Assembly: GCA_028242535.1 (NCBI GenBank)
Contig: JAOJYB010000004.1
Span: 25,834 to 89,833, forward strand
From: Candidatus Nitrosopelagicus sp.
GTDB lineage: Archaea; Thermoproteota; Nitrososphaeria; Nitrososphaerales; Nitrosopumilaceae
Length of the DNA: 64,000 bases
Direction: 5' to 3'
The translations under genes and the position numbers were made by a program. The first letter of the stretch is position 1, and every line of letters starts with the position of its first letter. The notes below the pieces were generated by a model. That model was given only the letters and a program-made list of their open reading frames with translations, ran no database searches and had not been told where the DNA came from. This document shows positions 1-8,499 of the stretch, in pieces.

Positions 1-95
1 TAATAATAATTATACTTGGAATACTAGTATTCTTCAATCAATTAGTTTTAATTGCAAACTTTCCAATTCTAAATGATTTATTACTGTTGAGTTGA
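1..95 (+). CDS. C-terminal end of a CcdA/DsbD-like membrane protein (partial)
   Basis: The frame opens before the window and ends with TGA at 93-95. The visible 30 residues form one strongly hydrophobic helix (Ile/Leu/Val/Phe) ending in a short polar tail. The stop lies one base before the ATG of a DipZ-like thioredoxin, so the two genes are probably co-transcribed. In known DipZ/CcdA systems a membrane protein passes electrons to an extracytoplasmic thioredoxin. Identity as CcdA is inferred from that neighbour; the sequence itself shows only a transmembrane end. Confidence 0.5.
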   Translation, partial: IIIILGILVFFNQLVLIANFPILNDLLLLS

Positions 96-96
96 A

Positions 97-1185
97 ATGA
101 AAAAGGAATACAAGTATGCATCAATATTTTTTGTAATAATTACAATTGGAACAATTTCTATTTCTTATTTTTATGATGAGGTTGATCTAAAAAGAAATAC
201 AACTGATGACACAATTGTATCTGATAAAAAATTTCTCAGAATTTCTCCAGAGTTAAAAGAGGTTTCAGGGTATATCAATACCTCTTCAGAAGAAATTAAA
301 CATCTGATAAATGGAAATGTGGTTCTTTATGATTTTTGGACATATAGTTGTATAAATTGTATCAGAACCCTACCATACCTTACAGCATGGGACGAAAAGT
401 ATGGGGATCAGGGATTAGTAATTGTAGGAATACATACTCCCGAATTTGAATTTGAAAAGGAATATGAAAATGTAGTTTTTGCAACTAAAAAATTTGGAGT
501 AAAGTACCCAGTGCTACAAGATAATGAAAAAGAGATTTGGAATGATTTTAAAAATAGATACTGGCCAAGAAAATACATTGCAGACCATGAAGGATACATC
601 AGATTTGATCATATTGGAGAAGGAGCATATAAAGAAACAGAAAAAGTGATTCAATTACTTTTAGCAGAGAGAGCAGAAATAACTGGTAAAACACTAGAAA
701 AAAAGAATTTTGTCGAACTAAGTGAATTTGAACATGCACCAATCCGTACTCCAGAATTATACTTTGGATTTAGTTTTGCAGAAGGAAGGAACCAATTAGG
801 AAACGAAGAAGGATTTTCAAAAAATAAAGTCGTGACTTACCAATTACCCGAACAATTCCGAGAACATTATTTCTACATGGAAGGAATGTGGAAAAACAAT
901 AATGATGGAATGATGTTAGTTTCAGATTCAGGAAAAATTGTACTAAATTTTAAGGCTAAACAAGTTAACATTGTTGCATCAAATGAAGCAGTATTGAAGA
1001 TTACATATGATGGGAATCTTATGTCACCAGAGATTAGAGGGGATGATGTTTTACCAGATGGAACGGTCAATATTTCAGAGCCGAGATTATACAACTTGAT
1101 TGAATCCACCCAAGAAGGATTACATGCGATTGTTATAGAAATAGAAAATCCTGGATTTGAGGTATTCACGTTTACTTTTGGATGA
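97..1185 (+). CDS. Membrane-anchored thioredoxin-like protein, DipZ C-terminal type
   Basis: The 362-residue protein has an N-terminal membrane anchor (about residues 8-25) followed by a thioredoxin/TlpA fold. The redox motif CINC is at residues 85-88 (context YSCINCIRTLPYL), and a WPRKY segment near residue 180 fits the cis-Pro region. The C-terminal 150 residues resemble the extra domain of DipZ proteins (W-x-G-W-like strand patterns, family knowledge). It probably works outside the membrane as a thiol-disulfide oxidoreductase, reduced by the CcdA-like protein ending at 95. The start one base after that stop argues for translational coupling. Confidence 0.8.
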   Translation: MKKEYKYASIFFVIITIGTISISYFYDEVDLKRNTTDDTIVSDKKFLRISPELKEVSGYINTSSEEIKHLINGNVVLYDFWTYSCINCIRTLPYLTAWDEKYGDQGLVIVGIHTPEFEFEKEYENVVFATKKFGVKYPVLQDNEKEIWNDFKNRYWPRKYIADHEGYIRFDHIGEGAYKETEKVIQLLLAERAEITGKTLEKKNFVELSEFEHAPIRTPELYFGFSFAEGRNQLGNEEGFSKNKVVTYQLPEQFREHYFYMEGMWKNNNDGMMLVSDSGKIVLNFKAKQVNIVASNEAVLKITYDGNLMSPEIRGDDVLPDGTVNISEPRLYNLIESTQEGLHAIVIEIENPGFEVFTFTFG

Positions 1186-1216
1186 TTTCACTAGGCAGTA
1201 TGTAGAGTTACTTAAG

Positions 1217-1248
1217 AAAAATTGATCCATTTAGATCAATTTTTTTTA
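1217..1248 (+). terminator. Hairpin plus T-run terminator
   Basis: A perfect 8-bp stem (aattgatc / gatcaatt, 1220-1227 and 1234-1241) with a 6-nt loop is followed by an eight-T run. It lies just after the thioredoxin gene and just before the TATA box of the ESCRT-III gene, so it separates the two transcripts. Archaeal termination mainly uses the T-run; the stem may help or may be incidental. Confidence 0.6.
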
Positions 1249-1253
1249 GTCTT

Positions 1254-1261
1254 TCTATAAA
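1254..1261 (+). promoter_or_regulatory. TATA box of the ESCRT-III paralogue
   Basis: The sequence tctataaa lies 32 nt before the ATG at 1286, so transcription should begin at about 1285. This is the leaderless spacing typical of archaea. It decides the start of the downstream gene, because the earlier in-frame ATG at 1262 would lie upstream of the transcript. Confidence 0.6.
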
Positions 1262-1285
1262 ATGCCAAATTATGTAGTTTGTTAC

Positions 1286-1942
1286 ATGGTGTCATTTTCA
1301 GAGAAGTGGAATATTTTAAAAAATAAGGAGTCACTGTCTCAGAGATTCATGGGCACTGTTAAACCTGAAGCACCACTAAAACACAGATTAGATATAGCAC
1401 AAAAGAAGCTACAACTTCAGATTAGTAAATTAGGAGAGACTGAGCAAAAATTAAAACAAAAAGATACAATGTTTATGGACAAAATTGTAGAAGCAACTAA
1501 AGCAAATAACCAACCTTATGCAAAAATGTATGCAAATGAATTAGCAGAAATAAGAAAGACAAACAAGACAGTGAGTAACGCAAAATTATCAATGGAGCAA
1601 GTTCAGATTAGATTAAACACAGTTTCAGAATTAGGAGACGTAGTAGTAACACTAAGCCCATGTATGTCATTAATCAAAGGATTAAGCACCTCATTAGGAG
1701 GAATGATGCCAGAAGTAGCAGACTCGATGCAAGACCTGTCAAGCATGCTTGGGGATATTGTAACAGGTTCTACTATTAACCATGAAGGAACAATGGGCGA
1801 ATTTACAACATCTAATGGCGATGCACAATCAATACTTGACGAAGCACAAGCAATGGTAGAAGGTCAAACTAGACAAAACATGCCAGAGCCACCAATCAAT
1901 AACAGTATTGAAGACATACTAAAAGAAAGAGAAGCAATCTAA
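1286..1942 (+). CDS. ESCRT-III / Snf7-family protein, CdvB paralogue
   Basis: The 218-residue protein is mostly charged alpha-helix with a basic N-terminal half, a central coiled coil (about residues 35-110) and an acidic, Pro-containing tail ending in an IEDILKERE helix. This is the layout of archaeal Snf7/CdvB proteins, which polymerise on membranes in cell division and vesicle budding. It stands alone, without cdvA or cdvC nearby, so it is probably one of the extra CdvB paralogues rather than the main division gene. The start at 1286 is preferred over 1262 because of the TATA spacing. The end overlaps a convergent gene by 4 bp. Confidence 0.75.
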   Translation: MVSFSEKWNILKNKESLSQRFMGTVKPEAPLKHRLDIAQKKLQLQISKLGETEQKLKQKDTMFMDKIVEATKANNQPYAKMYANELAEIRKTNKTVSNAKLSMEQVQIRLNTVSELGDVVVTLSPCMSLIKGLSTSLGGMMPEVADSMQDLSSMLGDIVTGSTINHEGTMGEFTTSNGDAQSILDEAQAMVEGQTRQNMPEPPINNSIEDILKEREAI

Positions 1943-2271
1943 TCGTTCTTTTTAATTTCTTGAAGTAATTTTTTAATTCTAGAAATTGTCGGATAGCTAT
2001 AACCTCTCTTTCGGTAATTTTTAATCATTAATTTCCAATTGTTTAATCGCCAAGTGGCTTGTTCAGGAGTTATTGAATGAACTTCATCGTTGATTATGCT
2101 TTTTCTACCAACTTTCAGGGTTCCAGCATTTTTTGCATCCCACCTATTTTTTGCAAATTTTAATCCAATTAGTATTTCATGGATAGGCATGTTAGAGAAA
2201 TATGATTTAATTCTCTTAATTTCATCGTCAGATAGATCGTCTTTTGATGAAATGGAAATCTCTTTTACCAT
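1939..2271 (-). CDS. Small basic hypothetical protein
   Basis: I do not recognise this 110-residue protein. It is rich in Lys, Arg and Ile, has no membrane segment, and its second half carries an RLNNWKLMIKNYRKRGYSY stretch followed by a Lys-rich helix. A nucleic-acid-binding role is possible, but I see no named motif. It converges on the ESCRT-III gene with a 4-bp overlap. Confidence 0.6.
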   Translation of the reverse strand: MVKEISISSKDDLSDDEIKRIKSYFSNMPIHEILIGLKFAKNRWDAKNAGTLKVGRKSIINDEVHSITPEQATWRLNNWKLMIKNYRKRGYSYPTISRIKKLLQEIKKND

Positions 2272-2338
2272 GAATTAAAAAACAAGTACTAGAATATCAT
2301 AAATGTGCTAAATTTCATTCAACAAGATAGTATTTTTT

Positions 2339-2458
2339 TCAACAGCCAATAAAACTGAAAAATGAATGGTTACATGCGGTGTTATAGATCCCAAATCCAA
2401 AGATTGCAGCTGCGCATAGAATTAACGGTATAACGACAATTTTTTCTTTGTATCCCAT
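2339..2458 (-). CDS. 39-residue single-helix membrane microprotein
   Basis: An ATG-initiated frame of 39 codons encodes a basic N-terminus (MGYKEK), one hydrophobic helix (about residues 7-25) and a short tail with three cysteines counting the final residue. It fills the space between the upstream hypothetical gene and psmA. No family is recognised. The polar-hydrophobic-polar layout and sensible length argue for a real gene, but this is inference from one sequence. Confidence 0.5.
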   Translation of the reverse strand: MGYKEKIVVIPLILCAAAIFGFGIYNTACNHSFFSFIGC

Positions 2459-2511
2459 ATCACAGATTGGCGCAATTGTTAAATTAACCATTCGAACCAT
2501 TTTAAATTACA

Positions 2512-3249
2512 ATGATGCCATCACAACAAGGTTATGACAGAGCAATTACTGTCTTTTCGCCTGATGGGAGATTATACCAGGTAGAATATGCAATTGAGAC
2601 TGTTCGAAGAGGTGCAATTGCAGTTGGAATTAAGACTAAAGACGGCGTAATTATCGCAGTAGAAGAAAAATCAAGAAAGTTACAGATTATCAACACCCCA
2701 CAAAAAATATTTCAGATTGACTATCATATTGGTGCAGCAGCAGCGGGATACATTCCAGATGCACGTTCACAAATTGATAATGCAAGAACATTTTCTCAAA
2801 GTAACAAACTGGTATATGATGAAGCCGTAGAAGTTGAGACAGTTGCAAAGCACTTGGCGGACCAATGTCAACAATATACACAATATGGCGGAGCAAGACC
2901 AATTGGAGTTTCATTAATTATTGGAGGAATTGATCCTGCAGGAACTAATTTGTACATGACAGACCCAAGCGGATCATACATATCATATGATGCAATATCT
3001 ATTGGTGCAAACTCAGATGCAGTTAATGATTTTCTAGAAAAAAATTATAAAGCAGATATGTCACTTGATGATGCAGCATTATTAGCTGTTGCAGCAATTT
3101 ATATTTCAAGTGAGACAAAAGAGGGAATTGAGCATATAAAGATGTCAAGAGTTTCTGGAGAAAATGGAGTTTTTGAATTTATTAAAAATGAAGAGATAGA
3201 AAAAATTGCAGCAAGTGCAAAAACAAAGTTTCCATCTGACGGAAAATAA
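2512..3249 (+). CDS. psmA: Proteasome subunit alpha
   Basis: The 245-residue protein starts with the canonical alpha-subunit N-terminus (YDRAITVFSPDGRLYQVEYA), the helix H0 region that gates the 20S core. The rest follows the Ntn-hydrolase alpha fold without the catalytic N-terminal Thr of beta subunits. Alpha rings cap the archaeal 20S proteasome and dock the unfoldase. Two ATG codons occur in tandem (2512 and 2515), so the start is uncertain by one residue. It precedes a SPOUT methyltransferase and the ribosomal operon. Confidence 0.95.
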   Translation: MMPSQQGYDRAITVFSPDGRLYQVEYAIETVRRGAIAVGIKTKDGVIIAVEEKSRKLQIINTPQKIFQIDYHIGAAAAGYIPDARSQIDNARTFSQSNKLVYDEAVEVETVAKHLADQCQQYTQYGGARPIGVSLIIGGIDPAGTNLYMTDPSGSYISYDAISIGANSDAVNDFLEKNYKADMSLDDAALLAVAAIYISSETKEGIEHIKMSRVSGENGVFEFIKNEEIEKIAASAKTKFPSDGK

Positions 3250-3278
3250 GTAACGTTCCATATCATATATAATTTAAA

Positions 3279-4097
3279 ATGAAACTATCAATCGCAATAC
3301 CTGATTCATCATTAAAAGATGAGAAAAAACATGAAAATAAAACACGGAAAATTTTTCAGATTGCACGTGCCGCAGGAATATTTCAGATAAACAATATAAT
3401 AATTTACAAGGATGGACGAGAATTTGAAAATGACTCAAAATTATTATCTACAATTCTACGATATCTAGAAACGCCTCAACATTTCAGAAAACGTTTGTAT
3501 CCTAAATCCGGACTGCTACAATTTGTTGGAGCGTTATCACCAATTAAGATGCCAAATCAAGGAGGAACACCAGATGCAAAACAAGTAAAAAAAGATGACA
3601 TAAGAGAAGGAGTGATTTTTCCAAAAGATGGTAAAAAATTCATAGACTTAGGAATTGATTATTTAGTTCCATATCATGGAAAAAAAGATATTGGAAAAAG
3701 AACAATAGTAAAGATCAAAGATACATTTCCAAATTTTACAGTGTATGACATAGAGAAAAATCAAATTCCAAAGTTTTGGAGTTATAACGTAAAACACGGA
3801 GGGAACTTATTTTCACTTCTCAGTGAATGGAAAGGTCCGAAAATACTCACAAGCAGAAAATCAAAAAAGATCAAAGAAGAAGATATGCAGAAAATTCTTT
3901 CCTCAAAAGAAGATATTCTAGTAGTGTTCGGAACAACAGATAAAGGAATTCATGAGATGTTAGATAAAAAGATCAATAATATTCAAAATTTCAAAGCATG
4001 GAATTTTTTCGCACATCAAGGAACAGAAACAGTTCGTCTTGAAGAAGCAATTTTGGGGTGTTTATCAATTATTAATGCTCAAGCATTCAACAGATAA
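3279..4097 (+). CDS. SPOUT-superfamily RNA methyltransferase-like protein (COG2106/DUF171)
   Basis: The 272-residue protein matches the archaeal/eukaryotic SPOUT1-like family often found before rpl3 in archaea. Visible features are the SLKDEKKHENKTRKIFQIAR start, the PKSGLLQFVGALSPIKMPNQ segment, an inserted OB-like middle part, and a C-terminal knot region (LVVFGTTDKGIHEML) that would bind S-adenosylmethionine. The target is probably rRNA, inferred from family and position. It starts 30 bp after psmA. Confidence 0.8.
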   Translation: MKLSIAIPDSSLKDEKKHENKTRKIFQIARAAGIFQINNIIIYKDGREFENDSKLLSTILRYLETPQHFRKRLYPKSGLLQFVGALSPIKMPNQGGTPDAKQVKKDDIREGVIFPKDGKKFIDLGIDYLVPYHGKKDIGKRTIVKIKDTFPNFTVYDIEKNQIPKFWSYNVKHGGNLFSLLSEWKGPKILTSRKSKKIKEEDMQKILSSKEDILVVFGTTDKGIHEMLDKKINNIQNFKAWNFFAHQGTETVRLEEAILGCLSIINAQAFNR

Positions 4098-4123
4098 ATT
4101 ATAAAAAAAATTACAAACACAAT

Positions 4124-4234
4124 ATGAAAAATCAGAAAAAATTTTTGGTATTAGCTGTTTTAGTAGGAATTGTCGGAGTTGGGATCGGTGCAGTTACAAT
4201 TTTTTCAATGGTGTCAGAATTATATTCTCCATAG
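4124..4234 (+). CDS. 36-residue single-helix membrane microprotein
   Basis: An ATG frame of 36 codons encodes a basic start (MKNQKK), a hydrophobic Val/Gly/Ile-rich helix (about residues 7-29) and a short tail ending SELYSP. A TATA-like sequence (aattataa, about 4097-4104) sits near -27, so it may have its own leaderless transcript. It lies between the SPOUT gene and uL3. No family is recognised. Confidence 0.5.
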   Translation: MKNQKKFLVLAVLVGIVGVGIGAVTIFSMVSELYSP

Positions 4235-4277
4235 AAAATATTTCAATAATCAATAAAGAAAATTGAGATTCTCACAG

Positions 4278-4285
4278 TATATAAG
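4278..4285 (+). promoter_or_regulatory. TATA box of the ribosomal super-operon
   Basis: The sequence tatataag predicts a transcription start near 4308, about 5 nt before the ATG at 4313. The earlier GTG at 4286 would then be outside the transcript, which decides the uL3 start. Confidence 0.6.
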
Positions 4286-4312
4286 GTGGTTAACGATACT
4301 TTTCATTTATCC

Positions 4313-5308
4313 ATGGGACATAGAAAACGCAGTCAACCAAGAAGAGGAAGCTTAGCATATTCTCCCAGAATACGTGCAAAAAGTATGGAAGCACGAGTTC
4401 GTGCATGGCCAAAAATAAACAGTGAAGAGCCAAGACTACTCGCACATGCAGGATACAAAGCAGGATGTGTACAATTGGTCAGTATTGACGACAGAGAGCA
4501 TACACCAAGTCATGGAAAACAACTTGTAACAATTGGAACAGTCATTGCAACACCACCAATTACAATAGTAGGGATTAGAGGATATTCAGTAGATACTAAT
4601 CATACAAGAAATGCAGAATTTGATTCATTTGCAAAAGATTTACCAAAAAATGTACAAAATAATTTAAAAATTAAAACAGAAGGAACCCCAATTGATGAAG
4701 CAGAAAAACATTTGAGAAAAATTAAAGAGATTTTTGCAATAGTCACAACAACCCCAGGAGATGTTAATTTAGAGATGAAAAAACCATATATTTTTGAGGT
4801 TAAAGTCGAAGGTGGGGATATACCAAAACAATTTGCATTTACTAAAGAACTTTTAGGAAAAACTGTCAAAGTAGACGAAGTTTTTCAAAATGGAACATAT
4901 GTCGATACTGCAGCAATTACAAAAGGAAAAGGTTGGCAAGGGGTAATTTACAGATGGGGAGTAAAAAGAAAACAACACAAATCAAGAAAGACCGTCAGAG
5001 AAGTGGGTTCATTAGGTCCAATTTCGCCACAAAGTGTCATGTATACAGTTCCAAGAGCAGGGCAGACAGGATTTCATCAAAGAATTGAATATGATAAAAG
5101 AATAATGATAATGAGTAATACAGAAAAAGAAGAATATAAAATAAATCCTGACGGAGGATTCAAACACTTTGGAAATGTTACAGGAGATTTTATAATTGTA
5201 AAGGGATCAGTACCAGGGACATATAGAAGATTAATCAAACTTAGAAAACAAATTAGAAATGAACCAAAAAAGGTAGTCAAACCAAACGTATTGGAGGTTG
5301 TAATTTAA
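4313..5308 (+). CDS. rpl3: Large-subunit ribosomal protein uL3 (L3)
   Basis: The 331-residue protein begins MGHRKRSQPRRGSLAYSPR, the conserved start of archaeal uL3, and carries the loop that reaches the peptidyl transferase centre (GWQGVIYRWGVKRKQHKSR). An in-frame GTG at 4286 would add nine residues, but the TATA spacing and conserved N-terminus favour 4313. It opens the S10-type operon. Its stop TAA shares one base with the ATG of uL4. Confidence 0.96.
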   Translation: MGHRKRSQPRRGSLAYSPRIRAKSMEARVRAWPKINSEEPRLLAHAGYKAGCVQLVSIDDREHTPSHGKQLVTIGTVIATPPITIVGIRGYSVDTNHTRNAEFDSFAKDLPKNVQNNLKIKTEGTPIDEAEKHLRKIKEIFAIVTTTPGDVNLEMKKPYIFEVKVEGGDIPKQFAFTKELLGKTVKVDEVFQNGTYVDTAAITKGKGWQGVIYRWGVKRKQHKSRKTVREVGSLGPISPQSVMYTVPRAGQTGFHQRIEYDKRIMIMSNTEKEEYKINPDGGFKHFGNVTGDFIIVKGSVPGTYRRLIKLRKQIRNEPKKVVKPNVLEVVI

Positions 5309-6120
5309 TGAAAAGAACGGTTCTAACAATTAATGGTAAAAAAGACAATGATATTGAACTTCCAAATGTATTTGAAACAGAAGTGAATCGTACATTAATT
5401 CACAGAGCATTCATCAACTTACAAACACATGGATTCCAAAAACATTCTACAAAACCAACAGCAGGAACGGAAGTAGTTGCAGATTCAAATGACCCTCCAA
5501 CTGGTAGAGGGATTTCAAGAATTGCTAGGATGAAAGGAGGCGGAGGTGGTCGCTCAGGACAAGCAGGAGAAGTAGCATCAACCAGAGGAGGACGTCAAGC
5601 ACACCCACCAATTGCTGCTAAAGTGATTTACAAAAAAATAAATAAAAAAGAAAATAAATTGGCATTATGTTCAGCACTAGCTGCAACAACTTCAAAAGAG
5701 TTAGTTGAGAATAGAGGTCACAAAGTAGAAGGAATTGATGCATTTCCATTAATAGTTTCAGACGATATTGAGAAAGTTTCTAAGACTTCAGAATTAATTA
5801 AAATTCTTAATGACTTGAAAATTACGCAAGATGTTGATAGATTAAGGAGCAGAAAAAGAAGAACAGGGAAAGTTGCATTAAGAGGTAGAGTCTCAAAAGT
5901 AGGAAAAAGTGCATTGTTTGTTGTATCAAAAACAGAAAATATTTCAAAAGCAGTAGGAACTATTCCTGGAATTGATGTATGCGCTGCAAAAAACCTAAGT
6001 GTACTTAATTTGGCACCTGGTGGAACATTAATTAGATTAACAGTATTTTCAAAGAAAGCAATTGAAGAAATTGCGGAAATTAAATCACGACATCTTGAAT
6101 TAATGGTGACATTGAAATGA
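5308..6120 (+). CDS. rpl4: Large-subunit ribosomal protein uL4 (L4)
   Basis: The 270-residue protein has the extended Arg/Gly-rich loop (residues about 65-97, with GGGGG at 77-81) that lines the polypeptide exit tunnel, followed by the globular C-terminal part. It overlaps uL3 by one base and uL23 by four bases (ATGA), typical of translational coupling. Confidence 0.95.
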   Translation: MKRTVLTINGKKDNDIELPNVFETEVNRTLIHRAFINLQTHGFQKHSTKPTAGTEVVADSNDPPTGRGISRIARMKGGGGGRSGQAGEVASTRGGRQAHPPIAAKVIYKKINKKENKLALCSALAATTSKELVENRGHKVEGIDAFPLIVSDDIEKVSKTSELIKILNDLKITQDVDRLRSRKRRTGKVALRGRVSKVGKSALFVVSKTENISKAVGTIPGIDVCAAKNLSVLNLAPGGTLIRLTVFSKKAIEEIAEIKSRHLELMVTLK

Positions 6121-6383
6121 ATATAGAAACTGCAACTAAAATCATTCTAAGACCATACATTACAGAAAAGACATATGCATTAGTAGAAAATGAACAGAAA
6201 ATTTGCTTTTTAGTTGAAAAAGAAGCAACAAAACCGCAGATCGTTGAAGCAGTGAAAACACTCTACAATGAAGATGCAATAAACGTAAAGACCGCAAGAA
6301 CAATTTATGGAAAAAAGGCATTTGTTAAATTCAATTCTCCAGATAAAGCAAGAGACTTGGCAAACAAAGTCGGAATGATGTGA
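6117..6383 (+). CDS. rpl23: Large-subunit ribosomal protein uL23 (L23)
   Basis: This 88-residue protein starts with the family pattern IILRPYITEKTYALVE and ends with the AYVKF-like strand (GKKAFVKF). uL23 sits at the exit-tunnel mouth and helps dock SRP and Sec. In most archaeal S10 operons uL2 follows; here only 50 bp separate it from uS19. Confidence 0.95.
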   Translation: MNIETATKIILRPYITEKTYALVENEQKICFLVEKEATKPQIVEAVKTLYNEDAINVKTARTIYGKKAFVKFNSPDKARDLANKVGMM

Positions 6384-6392
6384 TTGGTATAA

Positions 6393-6431
6393 ATGGCTCA
6401 TAAAATCAGAATTTTGCAAGGAGACATGTAG
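6393..6431 (+). other. 12-codon mini-ORF in the uL23-uS19 gap
   Basis: The only thing in the 50-bp gap where uL2 would be expected is a 12-codon ATG frame (MAHKIRILQGDM) that stops 3 nt before the uS19 start codon. It could be a translational-coupling leader or chance. It does not resemble the start of uL2. Confidence 0.2.
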
Positions 6432-6433
6432 AA

Positions 6434-6829
6434 ATGGTCAAGGTATTCAGTTTCAAAGGAAAATCTGCAGAAGAATTACAGAAAATTCCTAATGATGAAT
6501 TATTCACATTACTCAATTCTAGACAAAGAAGATCATTAAAGAGAGGACTTTCAGATAACAAAAAGAAATTGATTGCAGAAATTAAAGATGCAAGAGATGG
6601 AAAAAATAAAAATCCAATTAGGACACATCAAAGAGATCTTATAATTTTACCATACATGATAGGAATAACAATCAACGTCTTTGACGGAAAAGAATTCAAA
6701 CCAATAGGAATTGGTGCAGAGATGGTTGGACATTACATAGGAGAATACGCAATTACAAACAAGAGAGTGAATCATGGAGCACCAGGAGTAGGTGCATCAA
6801 GATCTAGTTTGTATGTACCACTAAAGTGA
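6434..6829 (+). CDS. rps19: Small-subunit ribosomal protein uS19 (S19)
   Basis: The 131-residue archaeal-length protein contains the conserved core of the family: IRTHQRDLIILPYMIG, then a VFDGKEF strand, then MVGHYIGEYAITNKRVNHGAPGVG without the bacterial spacing. uS19 lies in the small-subunit head. Its ATG follows uL23 by 50 bp. Confidence 0.95.
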   Translation: MVKVFSFKGKSAEELQKIPNDELFTLLNSRQRRSLKRGLSDNKKKLIAEIKDARDGKNKNPIRTHQRDLIILPYMIGITINVFDGKEFKPIGIGAEMVGHYIGEYAITNKRVNHGAPGVGASRSSLYVPLK

Positions 6830-6834
6830 TTAAA

Positions 6835-7293
6835 ATGGGAAGATACAATTATGCATTTCAAAATTTTGATGCAACAAAGCATGTTCGAGCTTCAATCCGT
6901 GAAAAGAAAATATCTCACAAACATGCAAGAGAAACAGCAACTGCAATCAAAGGGCTTACAATTGAAAAGGCGAGAGATTACATGCTAAGTGTAATTGCAA
7001 AAGAAAGAGCAATACCATTTAGAAGATTCAAGAATCAAGTTGGACATAGGAGTGATCCAGGAATGATGTCAGGCAGATACCCAGAGAAAACAGCTGGAGA
7101 ATTTATAAAATTATTAGATAATTTAGAATCAAATGCGGAATACAAGGGAATGGATATGGATAGATTGAAAATCATAAATGCAACAACTCACAAAGGCGTA
7201 GTAATTAAGAGATTTATCCCAAGAGCACAAGGACGTGCAACCGATAAAAATGACGTTTTAACACATGTAGAATTGGTGGCACAGGAGTTTTAG
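6835..7293 (+). CDS. rpl22: Large-subunit ribosomal protein uL22 (L22)
   Basis: About 152 residues, beginning MGRYNYAFQ as in archaeal uL22 and carrying the long beta-hairpin ([14 protein letters not shown]) that reaches into the exit tunnel. An in-frame GTG at 6826, overlapping the uS19 stop by 4 bp, would add MIK. The ATG at 6835 fits the family better, but coupling from the GTG cannot be excluded. Confidence 0.94.
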   Translation: MGRYNYAFQNFDATKHVRASIREKKISHKHARETATAIKGLTIEKARDYMLSVIAKERAIPFRRFKNQVGHRSDPGMMSGRYPEKTAGEFIKLLDNLESNAEYKGMDMDRLKIINATTHKGVVIKRFIPRAQGRATDKNDVLTHVELVAQEF

Positions 7294-7295
7294 AA

Positions 7296-8042
7296 ATGTC
7301 AGCAGTGAAGAATGTCATCAAAGATAACTACAACATGATGTTGTTGAAAGATTATCTTAGAGCAAAAATTAAAGATGCAGGGTTTTCAAATGCAGAAGTT
7401 TCAAAAACACCAACAGGTACAAGAATTGTCTTACACGTCACCAGACCAGGAATTGTAATTGGAAGGAAAGGAACAGGCATTAAAGAATTAACTGAAAAAC
7501 TAGAATCAGATTTTGGAATGAAAAATCCACAAATTGCAGTTGAGGAAATTACAAAACCAGAATTATCTCCAGCAGTGATGTGTAACAGAATGGCATCTCA
7601 TCTTGAAAGAGGTACTGCATTCAGACGAGCAACAATGTGGACAATTCAACAAATCATGGAAGGAGGTGCAATGGGCGTAGAGATTACAATTTCAGGAAAA
7701 TTAAGAGGCGACAGATCTGCATTTGAGAAACATTCACAGGGAATTTTACCAAGAGCAGGACATCATGCAGATGTTATAGTTGCAGAAGACATAGCACACG
7801 TTGAAACAGCAATGGGGCTAATTGGAGTTAGAATTAGAATTGCTCAAAAGGAAAAATTAATTCCAGAATTTGAGATGAAAGGAAAAACACAAGAAGAGAA
7901 AGATGAGGAAGTTAGAGTCAAGAAAGAGGCAGATGATGCACTTGCAAAGGCACAATCAGAATCAGAGATAATTAAAATTGAAGAGGAGAAGATGAAAGAA
8001 ATGCCAGATACAATGGAAGATGAAGAGGAGAAGATGAAATAA
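7296..8042 (+). CDS. rps3: Small-subunit ribosomal protein uS3 (S3)
   Basis: The 248-residue protein has an N-terminal KH domain with the GRKG loop at residues 56-59 and the conserved C-terminal domain. A strongly acidic, Lys-containing tail of about 45 residues follows ([14 protein letters not shown] repeats). The tail is longer than in bacterial S3 and typical of archaea. uS3 lies at the mRNA entry tunnel. The stop overlaps the uL29 start. Confidence 0.95.
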   Translation: MSAVKNVIKDNYNMMLLKDYLRAKIKDAGFSNAEVSKTPTGTRIVLHVTRPGIVIGRKGTGIKELTEKLESDFGMKNPQIAVEEITKPELSPAVMCNRMASHLERGTAFRRATMWTIQQIMEGGAMGVEITISGKLRGDRSAFEKHSQGILPRAGHHADVIVAEDIAHVETAMGLIGVRIRIAQKEKLIPEFEMKGKTQEEKDEEVRVKKEADDALAKAQSESEIIKIEEEKMKEMPDTMEDEEEKMK

Positions 8043-8245
8043 TGGCTATGCTAAAGATGAAATCTATCAGAGAATTAAATGAAAAAGATCTGAAAGACAG
8101 AGTGCAACAAATGAAAACAGAATTATCAAAATTACAAACTGAAAATGCCAAAGGAACACTCAGAAAAGAGACTGGAAAAATCAGAAAGGTCAGAAAAGAG
8201 GTTGCAAGGCTTTTAACACGACTAAATGAGGTTAAAAAACAATGA
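8042..8245 (+). CDS. rpl29: Large-subunit ribosomal protein uL29 (L29)
   Basis: The 67-residue, two-helix protein has the family pattern MKSIRELNEKDL followed by KTELSKLQ and a basic C-terminus. It overlaps uS3 by one base and the RNase P gene by four bases. Confidence 0.93.
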   Translation: MAMLKMKSIRELNEKDLKDRVQQMKTELSKLQTENAKGTLRKETGKIRKVRKEVARLLTRLNEVKKQ

Positions 8246-8499
8246 AACTGATCACAACATCGGAATTTGATTTGATTGGACAGGATGTAACAATTACAGG
8301 TTCAGAGAATAAAGAAATTGTTGGAATTAGCGGTAAAATTATCATGGAAACTAAGAACATGATTACACTGGATACCAAAAATGGAAAAAAGAATCTTCCA
8401 AAAGATATTTGTCAATTAAGTAACAATGAAGGGATCATTACAACTGATTCAACTAGATTAAGCAAAAGACCTCACGAAAGATTGGAGATGTTAGTATGA
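8242..8499 (+). CDS. rnp1: RNase P protein component 1 (Rpp29 / POP4)
   Basis: The 85-residue Sm-like barrel protein fits archaeal Rpp29 in size, in its strand pattern (GISGKIIMETKNMITL, then KKNLPKDI) and in its usual place between uL29 and uS17. It binds the specificity region of RNase P RNA, which matures tRNA 5' ends. It overlaps both neighbours by 4 bp. Confidence 0.9.
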   Translation: MKLITTSEFDLIGQDVTITGSENKEIVGISGKIIMETKNMITLDTKNGKKNLPKDICQLSNNEGIITTDSTRLSKRPHERLEMLV

